The notes beneath the pieces were generated by a model. The model was not told the origin of the DNA. It ran no database searches and saw only the letters and a program-made list of their open reading frames with translations. Shown here in pieces: positions 14,693 to 24,468 of a stretch of DNA of 64,000 bases. The DNA lies in contig NZ_JAPYPC010000016.1 of the NCBI RefSeq assembly GCF_029937855.1, positions 1 to 64,000 on the forward strand, read 5' to 3'. Origin of the DNA: Christiangramia sp. (lineage in GTDB: Bacteria > Bacteroidota > Bacteroidia > Flavobacteriales > Flavobacteriaceae). Numbering within the stretch: the stretch's first letter is position 1; the number at the start of each line of letters is the position of its first letter. A program made the translations under genes and the position numbers.

Positions 14693-16846
14693 ATGAATTC
14701 AAGATTAAAAAAAGGCCTGAGTATTTCTGCTCTGGTGTTTATTATTGGCTATTCCAATGGCCAGGAAAAAGAAAAACAAATGACGATTGATAACCCATTA
14801 TTGGCAGAATGGAATGGCCCCTACCAGGGAGTTCCGGCATTCGATGAAATGAAGGTAGACCTTGTAAAACCAGCCATTAGAAAAGGCATGGAATTACATC
14901 TGGCTGATATTGATAAGATCACGAAAAACCCGGCTGCCCCCACTTTCGAAAATACGATCGTTCCGCTGGAAAAAGCAGGACAGGAACTGGATAGGGCTTT
15001 TATTTACTATGGAATTTACAGCAGTAATATGTCCAGCCCTGAATTTAGGGAAGTGCAGAAAGAACTGGCACCGGAAATTTCCGAATTTTCTTCTAAAATA
15101 AGTCAGAATGAAGAGCTTTTTAAACGTATTAAAACCATTTATGAAAAGTCTCAGAAACAACCCCTGGATTCAGCAGAACAACGGGTAGTAGATCTTATTT
15201 ATGAAGATTTTGCCATGCAGGGAGCAGATCTTAACAAAGAAGATAAAGAACGCTATGCCGAAATAAATAAGGAACTATCAAGCCTTTACACGAAATTTTC
15301 CAGTAACGTTCTGGCAGATGAAGAGAATTATGTGATCTATCTGGAAGAAGATCAACTTGGAGGATTACCTGAATCTTATGTGAAATCTGCTGCACAGGCA
15401 GCTGCAGAACGTGGAAAAGAAGGTAAATACGCGGTGACGAATACACGCTCCTCCATGGATCCATTTTTAACCTACTCTACAGAACGGGAACTTCGTGAGA
15501 AAGTTTGGAATAATTACTATTCTCGTGGTGATAATGCAGATGAATACGACAATAACGAGATCGTAAAAGAGATCCTGAAATTAAGGGACGAGCGTGTAGA
15601 ACTACTTGGTTTTGAAAATTATGCGCAGTGGCGCTTACAAAACAGAATGGCCAAGAATCCTGAAAATGCCATGGATCTTATGATGAAAGTATGGCCTGCG
15701 GCATTGGCAAGGGTTGAGGAAGAAGTAAAGGATATGCAGGAAGTAGCAGACGCTGAGGGTGCAGATATTACAATTAAACCCTGGGATTATAGATTCTATG
15801 CAGAAAAAGTTAGAAAAGAAAAATATGATCTCGATAGTGAGGAAGTAAAGCAATATCTAGAGCTTGGAAACCTTACCCAGGCGCTTTTCTTTACTGCCGG
15901 TGAGCTTTTTAATTTTGAATTTTCCCCGGTGGAAGAAGGTACGGTACCGGTTTTTCATGAAGATGTAAAAGTATGGGAAGTTACAGATAAAGATTCAGGA
16001 AATATTGTGGGGCTTTGGTATTTAGATCCTTATGCCAGGCAGGGGAAACGTTCCGGCGCTTGGGCTACCACTTACCGAAGCTCTACTGAGCTAATGGGAG
16101 AAAAACCGGTACTTGCATCTAATAATTCAAATTTCATAGAACCAGCACCCGGAGAGCCTGTGCTGGTCTCATGGGACGATGCCAACACTTTTTTCCATGA
16201 ATTTGGACATGCGTTACATTTTCTTTCCGCAGACATTGAATACCCAACTCTTAACAGTGGCGTAAGGGATTATACTGAATTTCAGTCGCAATTACTGGAA
16301 AGATGGTTATCTACAGATAAAGTGATCAATCAATTCCTAAGGCATCACGAGACCAATGAAGTAATTCCAGATGAGTTGGTGAAAAAGATTAAAAAAGCAT
16401 CTACTTTTAACCAGGGATTTGCCACTACAGAATTCCTCGCATCGGCCATAATGGATATGAAATATCATACAACAGATCCAGAAGAGATAGAGCCCGATAC
16501 TTTTGAAAGAGAAACACTGAAAGAATTGAATATGCCTGAAGAAATTGTAATGCGCCATCGTACACCACATTTCGGACATGTATTTTCAGGTGAAGGTTAT
16601 GCTACCGGTTACTATGGATATTTGTGGGCAGATGTGTTAACTTCAGATGCTGCAGAAGCTTTTGCGGAAGCTCCTGGAGGTTTTTATGATAAAGAGGTGG
16701 CTGCCAAATTGGTTAAATACCTATTTGCTCCCAGAAATGCCATGGATCCTGCGGAAGCTTATAAAAAATTTAGAGGAAGGGATGCCGAAATAGACGCTTT
16801 AATGCGCGACCGGGGATTCCCTGTTCCTGAAAAGGATAAAAATTAA
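14693..16846 (+). CDS. dcp: secreted M3-family metallopeptidase (dipeptidyl carboxypeptidase Dcp-like)
   Basis: The product is 717 residues with an N-terminal signal (residues 1-23, ending GYSNG). The zinc-binding motif HEFGHAL begins at His502, and the downstream Glu ligand lies about 25 residues later (DYTEFQSQLLERW). The C-terminal substrate-binding segment HVFSGEGYATGYYGYLWADV is the conserved M3 signature, with the His and Tyr residues used in catalysis. The length fits Dcp (about 680) plus a signal. The enzyme releases dipeptides from the C-terminus of oligopeptides; export suggests it recycles or scavenges peptides in the periplasm. A strong terminator follows and separates it from the amidohydrolase. 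Confidence 0.9.
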   Translation: MNSRLKKGLSISALVFIIGYSNGQEKEKQMTIDNPLLAEWNGPYQGVPAFDEMKVDLVKPAIRKGMELHLADIDKITKNPAAPTFENTIVPLEKAGQELDRAFIYYGIYSSNMSSPEFREVQKELAPEISEFSSKISQNEELFKRIKTIYEKSQKQPLDSAEQRVVDLIYEDFAMQGADLNKEDKERYAEINKELSSLYTKFSSNVLADEENYVIYLEEDQLGGLPESYVKSAAQAAAERGKEGKYAVTNTRSSMDPFLTYSTERELREKVWNNYYSRGDNADEYDNNEIVKEILKLRDERVELLGFENYAQWRLQNRMAKNPENAMDLMMKVWPAALARVEEEVKDMQEVADAEGADITIKPWDYRFYAEKVRKEKYDLDSEEVKQYLELGNLTQALFFTAGELFNFEFSPVEEGTVPVFHEDVKVWEVTDKDSGNIVGLWYLDPYARQGKRSGAWATTYRSSTELMGEKPVLASNNSNFIEPAPGEPVLVSWDDANTFFHEFGHALHFLSADIEYPTLNSGVRDYTEFQSQLLERWLSTDKVINQFLRHHETNEVIPDELVKKIKKASTFNQGFATTEFLASAIMDMKYHTTDPEEIEPDTFERETLKELNMPEEIVMRHRTPHFGHVFSGEGYATGYYGYLWADVLTSDAAEAFAEAPGGFYDKEVAAKLVKYLFAPRNAMDPAEAYKKFRGRDAEIDALMRDRGFPVPEKDKN

Positions 16847-16858
16847 TTTCTTACCATA

Positions 16859-16892
16859 CCATCCCGGGCACGCCCCGGGATGGTTTTTTTTT
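16859..16892 (+). terminator. strong intrinsic terminator after the M3 peptidase
   Basis: CCATCCCGGG (16859-16868) pairs perfectly with CCCGGGATGG (16874-16883) around a five-base loop, followed by a run of nine or ten T. It is the clearest intrinsic terminator in the window. Confidence 0.9.
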
Positions 16893-16914
16893 TAATTCAA
16901 ATCTAACTCCGTAA

Positions 16915-18474
16915 ATGAAGAATCTTTCCTTTTTCTTACTTATTTTTCTTATCTCCCTACACTATTCTTTTTCTCAAAAAATTGTGGGCGGCCCTTACGA
17001 ACAGCTTATCATTCGCGGGGTAACATTAATAAATGGAAACCTGGCGCCTCCTATGGGCCCGGTAGATATAAGCATTGAAAACAATATCATTACTGCTATA
17101 GATAATGTAGGTTACCCAGGGGTGGAAATAGAAGAGTCCAAAAGGCCCAAACTCAAGGAAGGCGGAAGGGAACTTGATGCCAGCGGGATGTATCTCCTGC
17201 CCGGGTTTATTGATATGCACACCCATATTGGCGGGGAAGCCCAGGGTACCACTCCCGAATATGTTTTTAATCTGTGGCTTGCTCATGGAGTAACCACTGT
17301 GCGAGAAGTTGGCGGTCCTGGCATCGAATGGACAAAAGAGCTAAAAAAGAAAATCAAATCAGGAGAAATGGCCGGTCCCAGGATAGTTAGTTATTCTGTC
17401 TTTGGTTCAGGTAGAAAAGAGCCCATAACAAGCACAGGGGAAGCAAGAAAATGGGTGAGGGAAAATATTGAAAAAGGAGCAGACGGTATTAAATTTTTTG
17501 GTGCTTCGCCCGAAATCATGAAGGCTGCACTTGAAGAGAATACAAAATTGGGTAAAGGATCTGCCATGCACCATGCGCAGCTAAATGTGGGGAGATGGAA
17601 TGTCCTGAATTCTGCAAAAGCAGGCCTAACTTCCATGGAACACTGGTATGGATTACCCGAAGCTCTTTTTGATGATAAAACAGTACAGCATTATCCTTTG
17701 GATTATAATTATCAAAATGAACAACATCGGTTTGCTGAAGCGGGAAAACTATGGAATCAGGCAACAAAACCCGGCACTGACCACTGGAATGAAACCATGG
17801 ATAAGCTTCTGGAACTTGATTTTACTCTAGATCCAACCTTTAATATCTATGAAGCCAGCAGGGATCTTATGAGGGCAAGACGCGCAGAATGGCATGAAAC
17901 CTATACCCTACCCTCCTTATGGAGATTTTATCAGCCCAGCAAAATAAGCCATGGTTCCTATTGGCATTACTGGGGAACTGAAGAAGAAGTTGCCTGGAAA
18001 CAAAATTTCAGCACCTGGATGCAATTTGTGAATGAATATAAGAATCGCGGGGGTCGTGTGACCACAGGTTCGGATTCCGGTTTTATATTTCAGCTATATG
18101 GTTTTGCTTATATACGTGAAATGGAATTATTAAGGGAAGCCGGTTTTCATCCTTTAGAGGTTATCAGGGCTGCAACCCTCAACGGCGCAGAAGCTTTGAA
18201 CATGGATGACAAAATCGGAACTATTGAGGTTGGAAAACTTGCAGATCTTGTACTCGTGGAAGAAAACCCTTTAGAAAATCTTAAAGTTCTCTATGGAACC
18301 GGCGCCATTAAACTAACCGACGATAATGAAGTAGTAAGAGTGGGAGGAGTAAAATATACCATAAAAGACGGAATAATCTATGACAGTAAAGCATTGCTTA
18401 AAAAAGTAGAGAAGATGGTAGATAAGGCTAAGAAAGATGAAGATTTCCAGATCAAACAGCCGGGAATGAAATAA
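16915..18474 (+). CDS. secreted metal-dependent amidohydrolase
   Basis: The product is 519 residues with a signal peptide (1-20, ending HYSFSQ). The metal-binding HxH of the amidohydrolase superfamily is His102/His104 in FIDMHTHIGG, and a later conserved Asp lies in TTGSDSGF near residue 387. The C-terminal segment LNGAEALNMDDKIGTIEVGK followed by LADLVL is typical of imidazolonepropionase/prolidase-like amidohydrolases of Bacteroidetes. The substrate is unknown; peptides or cyclic amides hydrolysed in the periplasm are plausible given the exported M3 peptidase upstream, but a terminator separates the two genes. Confidence 0.85.
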   Translation: MKNLSFFLLIFLISLHYSFSQKIVGGPYEQLIIRGVTLINGNLAPPMGPVDISIENNIITAIDNVGYPGVEIEESKRPKLKEGGRELDASGMYLLPGFIDMHTHIGGEAQGTTPEYVFNLWLAHGVTTVREVGGPGIEWTKELKKKIKSGEMAGPRIVSYSVFGSGRKEPITSTGEARKWVRENIEKGADGIKFFGASPEIMKAALEENTKLGKGSAMHHAQLNVGRWNVLNSAKAGLTSMEHWYGLPEALFDDKTVQHYPLDYNYQNEQHRFAEAGKLWNQATKPGTDHWNETMDKLLELDFTLDPTFNIYEASRDLMRARRAEWHETYTLPSLWRFYQPSKISHGSYWHYWGTEEEVAWKQNFSTWMQFVNEYKNRGGRVTTGSDSGFIFQLYGFAYIREMELLREAGFHPLEVIRAATLNGAEALNMDDKIGTIEVGKLADLVLVEENPLENLKVLYGTGAIKLTDDNEVVRVGGVKYTIKDGIIYDSKALLKKVEKMVDKAKKDEDFQIKQPGMK

Positions 18475-18533
18475 AAAATTTCTTGAAACCGACTATCCCC
18501 AAGGTAAAATCTAGGGCTATTTCGCCGGTTTCA

Positions 18534-18567
18534 TTTTGGCCTCCCCGGCCAAAAGCCGATTTTTTTA
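18534..18567 (+). terminator. terminator after the amidohydrolase, with adjacent hairpin
   Basis: TTTTGGCC (18534-18541) pairs perfectly with GGCCAAAA (18547-18554) around TCCCC. An overlapping stem CGGC/GCCG (18546-18558) runs directly into A and then seven T, the classic terminator form. A second perfect 8-bp hairpin, CGGAACTG / CAGTTCCG, follows at 18580-18603, so the whole 18530-18605 region is strongly folded. Confidence 0.6.
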
Positions 18568-18736
18568 TTTCCCCTCACCCGGAACTGCAAAAAAACAGTT
18601 CCGACCGGGCATTCCTCTCCCTGCGGTTGTCGGATGCAAGAGGAGAGGTGAAGCGGAAACCCCGTGGCAGAGCCATAGGGAAATTTGTAAGATAAAATTA
18701 TAGTTGGTCTTTTACTTTTACTTTACATTTTCTGAA

Positions 18737-19309
18737 ATGCATACACATTTTAAAATATATAAACCTTACGGATTTTTAAGTCAGTTTATCACTAACCAAA
18801 AAGCAGCAGGAAAGCCCAGGCTTTTAGGGGAATTATACGATTTTCCTGAAGGCACCATGGCAATTGGCAGACTTGATAAGGATTCTGAAGGCTTACTCCT
18901 TCTTACAACCAATGGAAAACTCAGCACAAAGATAACTGCTGGCAACAGCGAAAAAGAATATTACGTGCAGTTAGATGGCATTATAACCAATGAGGCAATC
19001 TCAGAATTAAAGAAAGGTGTAGAAATAAGTATTCATGGGAAACCTTATCAAACCCTTGAATGTGAAGTCAAAAAAATAGAACAAAGTCCAACTTTCCCGG
19101 AACGGGCCAAAAAGATCAGGGACGAGCGTCACGGCCCCACCAGCTGGATTAGCATTATTCTTACTGAAGGTAAGTTTCGCCAGGTGAAAAAAATGACGGC
19201 AGCTGTTGGATTTCCAACACTAAGGCTGGTACGAGTACGAATAGGAAACGAAACTATCGAAAATATGGATGCCGGTGAGGTTCTGGAACTAAACCAGGTT
19301 GATCTTTAA
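18737..19309 (+). CDS. rluE: 23S rRNA pseudouridine synthase E (RluE)
   Basis: The product is 190 residues from ATG 18737; an upstream TTG at 18704 in frame is unlikely. The catalytic motif GRLDKDSEGLLLLT contains the essential Asp47. The N-terminal IYKPYGFLSQF and C-terminal GKFRQVKKMTAAVGFPTLRL segments complete the RsuA/RluB/E/F fold. The short length and lack of an S4 domain match RluE, which modifies U2457 (E. coli numbering) in the peptidyl-transferase centre of 23S rRNA. It is convergent with the ggt gene and the two stop codons overlap by four bases. Confidence 0.9.
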   Translation: MHTHFKIYKPYGFLSQFITNQKAAGKPRLLGELYDFPEGTMAIGRLDKDSEGLLLLTTNGKLSTKITAGNSEKEYYVQLDGIITNEAISELKKGVEISIHGKPYQTLECEVKKIEQSPTFPERAKKIRDERHGPTSWISIILTEGKFRQVKKMTAAVGFPTLRLVRVRIGNETIENMDAGEVLELNQVDL

Positions 19310-21018
19310 TAACCTACCGCCTTTCCATCATAACTTCTGCTATCTGCAGCGCCTTCCAACATACCGGTTACGGGATCTATAAAAATTCCCATTGCCCTAC
19401 CCTGACTATTTCTGGTTTCAATTTCATGCCCCATTTCCTTATAAATCCTTTGGGTATCTGGTGAAAAGCCCCATTCTTCGAAATAAGAAACATCGGGTAG
19501 CCATTGGTGATGAATTCTCGAGGATTCTATTGCCTTCGCTATATCCATCTTATAATCGATCATATTTATAATCACCTGTAGAACGGTATTGATAATGGTT
19601 CGTCCACCAGGAGAGCCAATCACAATTACAGGTTTCCCATCTTTTGCAACAATGGTGGGACTCATACTGGAAAGCATCCTTTTTTCAGGTTCGATCTGGT
19701 TGGGCCTGGTGCCAATCCTTCCTTTAGTATCGGTATAACCGGGTATGGCATTAAAATCACCCATTTCATTATTCAGTAAAAATCCTGCGCCTTCCACCAC
19801 TATTTTTGAACCATAAGACTGCTCAAGAGTGTAGGTAAGTGATACGGCATTCCCTTCTTTATCCACTACGGAAATGTGGGTAGTTTGAGGACTTTCGTAT
19901 AATAAATGTGCTTTATTGAAATTAGCAGAATCACTTTTGGAAGCTTTCTCATTTTCAATTCCCTCCCTTAATTTCCCGGCATATTCTTTAGAAGTTAATT
20001 CTTCTATAGGTACATATTCATTAAAATTAAGATCTCCCAGGAACTGTGCGCGATCTGCAAAGGCTCGTCGCATTGCTTCAGTAATAAAGTGAAGGCTTTC
20101 GGCTGAATTATGCCCCATTTCTTCTAGATCATAGGCTTCCAGGATATTCAGCATTTCAATAATTGCCACTCCTCCGGAACTCGGCGGGCGCATTCCTATA
20201 ATTTCATAACCCCGATAATTACCAGTTATTGTCTGCATCTCTTCGGCTTCATATTTATTTAGGTCTTTTTTGGTAATAATTCCACCATGAGCTTTCATAA
20301 AATCTGCAACCAAACTGGCAGTTTTACCTTTATAAAATCCATCGGCTCCTTTATCCCTAATTCGCTTTAAAGTTTCTGCCAGATCCTTCTGAATAAGGAT
20401 ATCTCCATTTTCTAAAGGAGTTTGTCCATTTTTCAGGAATATAGCAGCTGTAGATTTATACTCATCCTTATTTTCAAAAACCCAATTTGAAAATCCTGCC
20501 AGGGGCGGGCTTACGGGAAAACCTTTTTCAGCAATATCTATAGCGGGCTGCACCAGTTTAGACCATGAGAGTTTACCGTATTTCTGATGTGCTTTGTATA
20601 AACCTGCAACTGTTCCCGGGACACCTACCGAGAGTAAACCTTCGTGATTTGAATTATCCTTTATATTGCCATCTTCATCCAGGTACATATCCCTGGTGGC
20701 GGCCAAAGGAGCTTTTTCCCTAAAATTGAAGCTTGTAGATTCTCCATTTGAACCCTGATAGACCAAAAAGCCGCCACCACCAATATTTCCGGCAGAAGGT
20801 AAGCTTACCGCTAAAGCAAATGCCGTGGCGATACTTGCATCTACCGCTGTTCCTCCCTGAACCAGAATATCCTTTCCAACTTCAGAAGCTAAATAATGGC
20901 TGCTCGCCACCATGCCATTCTTTGCTGGAACCGGAATTCTTCCACCCTGAGCTGTTAATTGAAGGTTGAAGAAAAGTATTATAAACGCACTAAGAATAAA
21001 CTGAGTGAAATGACGCAT
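19306..21018 (-). CDS. ggt: gamma-glutamyltransferase
   Basis: The product is 570 residues from Met at 21018, which begins a good signal peptide (MRHFTQFILSAFIILFF, ending LTAQ); the frame extends 14 codons further to 21060. The autoprocessing nucleophile is the Thr at the start of TTHISVVDKEGNAVSLTYT (about residue 379). Downstream are the oxyanion/substrate motif LLNNEMGDF, SSMSPTIV and GSPGGRTI. It should be exported, cleave itself into two subunits, and hydrolyse or transfer the gamma-glutamyl group of glutathione and related peptides. It follows the heme oxygenase gene on the same strand, but is functionally unrelated. Confidence 0.92.
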   Translation of the reverse strand: MRHFTQFILSAFIILFFNLQLTAQGGRIPVPAKNGMVASSHYLASEVGKDILVQGGTAVDASIATAFALAVSLPSAGNIGGGGFLVYQGSNGESTSFNFREKAPLAATRDMYLDEDGNIKDNSNHEGLLSVGVPGTVAGLYKAHQKYGKLSWSKLVQPAIDIAEKGFPVSPPLAGFSNWVFENKDEYKSTAAIFLKNGQTPLENGDILIQKDLAETLKRIRDKGADGFYKGKTASLVADFMKAHGGIITKKDLNKYEAEEMQTITGNYRGYEIIGMRPPSSGGVAIIEMLNILEAYDLEEMGHNSAESLHFITEAMRRAFADRAQFLGDLNFNEYVPIEELTSKEYAGKLREGIENEKASKSDSANFNKAHLLYESPQTTHISVVDKEGNAVSLTYTLEQSYGSKIVVEGAGFLLNNEMGDFNAIPGYTDTKGRIGTRPNQIEPEKRMLSSMSPTIVAKDGKPVIVIGSPGGRTIINTVLQVIINMIDYKMDIAKAIESSRIHHQWLPDVSYFEEWGFSPDTQRIYKEMGHEIETRNSQGRAMGIFIDPVTGMLEGAADSRSYDGKAVGY

Positions 21019-21086
21019 TCGTTTGGATTTAGAAAACCTAAACCTAACTAAAAATCGCATCTAAAACAACCCGTGAAATAGGAATT

Positions 21087-21644
21087 TTAGGAATTTGAAA
21101 GCTCCAGGCCAAATGCCTGTTTGAAAAGTAAAAAAGTCTCTTTTGCCTTATTGCTGGCCGCCGTGATTTCCTGTTCTGAGAACTCACAGGATCGCAGATA
21201 TTTTAGGTAGCTATTCCACCCTTGCATGCTACTCCTTTCGCCTGTGAAGAAAAGCTGGTTTGGAATAGAATTAAGTGAACCGCAACTTTTGAGCTCCTTT
21301 CCTATAAGCATCCCTCCCATTGCTGAGCCTTCAATAACATATGCCGCACCAATGGCTTCCGCTTTATTTTGACAATGAAAATCCAGGGTGGAATTGATAT
21401 CTAAAAGGCCTAATCCCTTCAAATCCTGTTCAAGTTGATAAGTCTTACTGGCTTTATATTCCGGAATAAACTTTTCAACCTCAGCTTCAGCAGCCTTATA
21501 GGCCATATAATTTTGAAAAAGAAGAAGTTTATATTCTGTAAGGCTAATAGAATGATCTACTACTTTATTGGCGATATTGTCTTTTTCAATATCGCTGTGC
21601 AGTTGTTTGGTTGCTTCCCGTAATCTATTCAATATCTCTGCCAT
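21087..21644 (-). CDS. bphO: biliverdin-producing heme oxygenase (BphO)
   Basis: The product is 185 residues, all-helical. LREATKQLHSDIEKD contains the proximal haem-ligand His16, and YVIEGSAMGGMLIGKEL (about residues 101-117) is the distal glycine-rich helix of heme oxygenases. The enzyme opens haem to biliverdin IX-alpha, CO and Fe2+. Its start lies 20 bp inside the response-regulator gene, which follows the bacteriophytochrome gene, so the same transcript encodes the photoreceptor and the enzyme that makes its chromophore. This is the classic bphP-bphO pairing. No haem-uptake genes are nearby, which argues against an iron-scavenging role. Confidence 0.9.
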   Translation of the reverse strand: MAEILNRLREATKQLHSDIEKDNIANKVVDHSISLTEYKLLLFQNYMAYKAAEAEVEKFIPEYKASKTYQLEQDLKGLGLLDINSTLDFHCQNKAEAIGAAYVIEGSAMGGMLIGKELKSCGSLNSIPNQLFFTGERSSMQGWNSYLKYLRSCEFSEQEITAASNKAKETFLLFKQAFGLELSNS

Positions 21645-22188
21645 CTTCCAGGTTAAAACGTTCTATAGACTCCTTAATTTGATTTATATTGGCCCGTTGC
21701 TCAACATTATCTGAATTCATTTTATCCAGATAACTATATATTTGATTCACAGTAATTTTATTAGTCCTGATCCTCTCACGCAGTTCATCCCTGGACACCA
21801 TATTTATTACCACTTTTTTGAGGAGTGGCTCTAATTTCTCACCCAGATTATTTATATGTTTTTTTAGAATATATCCCGAAGCCCCATTAAGAATAGTGTT
21901 AGCAGCAAGCTCTTCATCCTGGATGGTTCCAGTAATAAATATAAATTCGATATTCGGGTCAAAATCTTTTACCATATCCAAAATATCGAGACCGGTACAT
22001 TTAGGTAAGTTATAATCTGAAAGTACCACATCTGGCGCAAAATTCACCAGCTGGTCTTTACAGCCCTCCAGGTTATCGGTCACTTCAATAACAGGATGGG
22101 AGATTATCTTATTAACCTGCCTTTTTATTAGAAAGACATCATTTTGATTATCCTCTACTAATAAGATGTTTAGTTTCCTGTTAATCAT
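21625..22188 (-). CDS. response regulator, receiver domain with C-terminal tail
   Basis: The product is 187 residues from Met 22188 (MINRKLNILLVEDNQND). The frame could extend upstream to 22299, but that would overlap the phytochrome gene and add a non-homologous hydrophobic leader. The receiver domain has the acidic pair in VEDNQND, phosphoacceptor Asp58 in VVLSDYNLP, a Thr in FITGT and a Lys in YILKKH. After about residue 125 there is only a helical tail and no DNA-binding domain. It is the likely phosphorelay partner of the bacteriophytochrome encoded 59 bp upstream. Similar small regulators (Rcp1 type) receive phosphate from phytochromes in cyanobacteria. Confidence 0.88.
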   Translation of the reverse strand: MINRKLNILLVEDNQNDVFLIKRQVNKIISHPVIEVTDNLEGCKDQLVNFAPDVVLSDYNLPKCTGLDILDMVKDFDPNIEFIFITGTIQDEELAANTILNGASGYILKKHINNLGEKLEPLLKKVVINMVSRDELRERIRTNKITVNQIYSYLDKMNSDNVEQRANINQIKESIERFNLEDGRDIE

Positions 22189-22247
22189 TCCCTTCGTGGA
22201 TATTGGCGAAAATAATGCTAAAAGCCTAATTAAACAATAACTGAGAG

Positions 22248-24461
22248 TTAAACATGAAAGTAAAATGTAGAACCGGAATTTTCTGTGCTTTCGGCCCATA
22301 TCTCTCCATCATGTTTTTCCAGAATTTTTTTTACAATGGCCAAACCTATACCCGTTCCCTGATAATGCTCTCCTGAATGTCTTGAAAATAGGTCGAAGAT
22401 CGTTTCTTTATATTTTGGATCGAAGCCTATCCCATTGTCTTTCACATAATAAATAGTTTTTCTATCAAGCACTTCACTACCTATTATTATTTCAGGATTT
22501 TCACTTTTCTCGCTATATTTGAAAGCATTGGAAATAAGATTAGACCACACCTGGATAAGCATTCTTTTATCACCCACTATCTTTGGCAGGTTTTTTTCCA
22601 CGATAATTTTGGTATTGGGATAATTCGATTTCGCATTAAAAGAAACCAGTATATCCTGAACCATATTATTGGTGGAGTTTATATTTTTATGGATGTCCAG
22701 ATTTGAAACTCCGGCAAATGAAAGTATATTGTCAATAAGCTCTCGCATCTCTTCTACAGAGCTCAAAATTGTATCCACCGCCATTTGACCTTCCTTCTGA
22801 AGCTCTGCATAATGGTCTTCTTTTAGGATATGAGCATATCCATCAATACCCCGAAGCGGCGCTTTAAGATCATGTGATAATCCCTGGCTAAATAGTTCCA
22901 GCTCACTATGAGCTTCAGTTATCTGTTTGTGCAGGCTATCAATTTTCTTCTTTTGATTTTCCAGAATGACATAACCTACACTCTCTCCTAATTTTCTTGC
23001 TCCCCTTATTTCAAAATCTTTCCAGGCATTTGCCACACCCCTTACCTGTTCACTCCATTTTTCAAAAGATTTTCTCGGGCTAAGACGTTTCTTTTCTTCA
23101 TCATAGGTAGCTTTATTGTCTGGATTTCCTCCCCATTCTACCGTTTGCAAAACTTCTGGTCTAAACCAAATAAGAAAATTTTGTCCGCTTTTTCCAAGAC
23201 GAACGCTCAAAATACCAGATACTGCTTCTTTAAAACCTTCAGCTTCCGGATACACCTGTGAGAGATTTTTTGTAAAAAAAAGATGATCGCTCTTTGGGGC
23301 CAGGAATTCTCTAATTAATTTCCTGATGTATTTTTTCGGAAGGCTCTCCCCTACCAGCTTTATTTTTCCGTCTAAAACAATGGCAGCACCATTGCAATCA
23401 AAAAGATCGGTCACCTTTAAAGAGATTGAACTAAGTCCTTTTTTTATACTCTCTGCCTGCTGAATTTGATCCATAAGTTTCGCGTGAAAATCATCCACCT
23501 TATCAATACTTGCAAGAAAAGTATTAGAATCTTTCAGAGACAATTCATTTGAAAATATCTGGATTAGAAATTCACAGGTTTGGCGCTGATAATAATTAAT
23601 AAACTTTGGTTTGTAATGATGGCAGGCCAGTAATCCCCATAGCTTTCCGTTACTAATAAGGGCAGCCGTTAGCGAAGCTCCTACCCCCATATTCTGAAGA
23701 TATTCTATATGTATAGGCGAAACTCCCCTCAATTTTGAATTTGAAAGATCTAAAGCTTTCTGCGTCAAAGGTGAAAACTGAGGGATAATCTTAACAGGCG
23801 AATAATTGACATCTGAAATAGTACGAACCCTGTTTTTAAGAAATAACTGTCTCGCCTGTTTTGGGATATCACTGGCCGGATATTGTAAGCCCAGCCAGCT
23901 TTCCATACCCTCGTTTAATTCTTCTGCGATTACCTTCCCATTCCACTCCTCGTCAAACTTGTAAACCATCACCCTATCATATTCAAAGATCGATTTTGTG
24001 ATCCTGGCAGCATCCCGGCAAAGCTTTTCTGCATTCTCTGAAGCACTTAAAGTGCTGAGTAAACTGCTGAGTTCCTTTTGAAAGTGAAAACTATCGGCTT
24101 TATTTTCCAGAGGTTCAATATCCAGGATAAGATGTTCTCTACTGATGTGGGGAATTAAAACGAAATTATTGGTATTAATTTTCACCTCTTCCACTATAAA
24201 AACACCTTCTTCATCACTAATGGAGAGCAGTTTTTCAACGAGTTCTTTTTCAATAATGGTCGTAAGCTGCTTATTCAACAGTTCTTCCGCAGAAATATTG
24301 AATAACTCCTTAGTGTTCTCACTAACCTGGGTTATTTTGCCTGTATTTTTATCACAGGCAATTAAAACCCCATGTGCCTGCGTAACTCCAATAATATGGA
24401 TAGGTTCTTTTTCGCAACTTGAAAGATCTATATTTTTGGGATAGCCTATATGATTGTTCAT
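22248..24461 (-). CDS. bphP: bacteriophytochrome histidine kinase (BphP)
   Basis: The product is 737 residues in the order PAS-GAF-PHY-HisKA-HATPase. The N-terminal SCEKEPIHIIGVTQAHG holds Cys16, the expected thioether site for biliverdin. The GAF domain has YPASDIPKQARQLF near residue 200, whose Asp is essential for the chromophore pocket, and RGVSPIHIEYLQNMGV near 250 with the conserved His. The PHY domain follows to about 510. The kinase core has SHDLKAPLRG with phosphoacceptor His530, then SNLISNAFKYS, DNGIGFDP and GTGIGLAIVKKI. It should sense red/far-red light. It lies 8 bp after the CheB/CheR hybrid gene and upstream of a receiver and bphO. Confidence 0.95.
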   Translation of the reverse strand: MNNHIGYPKNIDLSSCEKEPIHIIGVTQAHGVLIACDKNTGKITQVSENTKELFNISAEELLNKQLTTIIEKELVEKLLSISDEEGVFIVEEVKINTNNFVLIPHISREHLILDIEPLENKADSFHFQKELSSLLSTLSASENAEKLCRDAARITKSIFEYDRVMVYKFDEEWNGKVIAEELNEGMESWLGLQYPASDIPKQARQLFLKNRVRTISDVNYSPVKIIPQFSPLTQKALDLSNSKLRGVSPIHIEYLQNMGVGASLTAALISNGKLWGLLACHHYKPKFINYYQRQTCEFLIQIFSNELSLKDSNTFLASIDKVDDFHAKLMDQIQQAESIKKGLSSISLKVTDLFDCNGAAIVLDGKIKLVGESLPKKYIRKLIREFLAPKSDHLFFTKNLSQVYPEAEGFKEAVSGILSVRLGKSGQNFLIWFRPEVLQTVEWGGNPDNKATYDEEKKRLSPRKSFEKWSEQVRGVANAWKDFEIRGARKLGESVGYVILENQKKKIDSLHKQITEAHSELELFSQGLSHDLKAPLRGIDGYAHILKEDHYAELQKEGQMAVDTILSSVEEMRELIDNILSFAGVSNLDIHKNINSTNNMVQDILVSFNAKSNYPNTKIIVEKNLPKIVGDKRMLIQVWSNLISNAFKYSEKSENPEIIIGSEVLDRKTIYYVKDNGIGFDPKYKETIFDLFSRHSGEHYQGTGIGLAIVKKILEKHDGEIWAESTENSGSTFYFHV

Positions 24462-24468
24462 TAAAATC

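Noticed and set aside
18483-18695. 70-codon plus-strand open frame between amidohydrolase and rluE
   Set aside because: It has no good start, a Pro/Arg-rich composition and lies across several strong hairpins, so it is more likely an untranslated terminator region.
22188-22299. N-terminal extension of the phytochrome-linked response regulator
   Set aside because: The extension is hydrophobic, overlaps the kinase gene and has no counterpart in receiver domains, which begin naturally at the internal Met.
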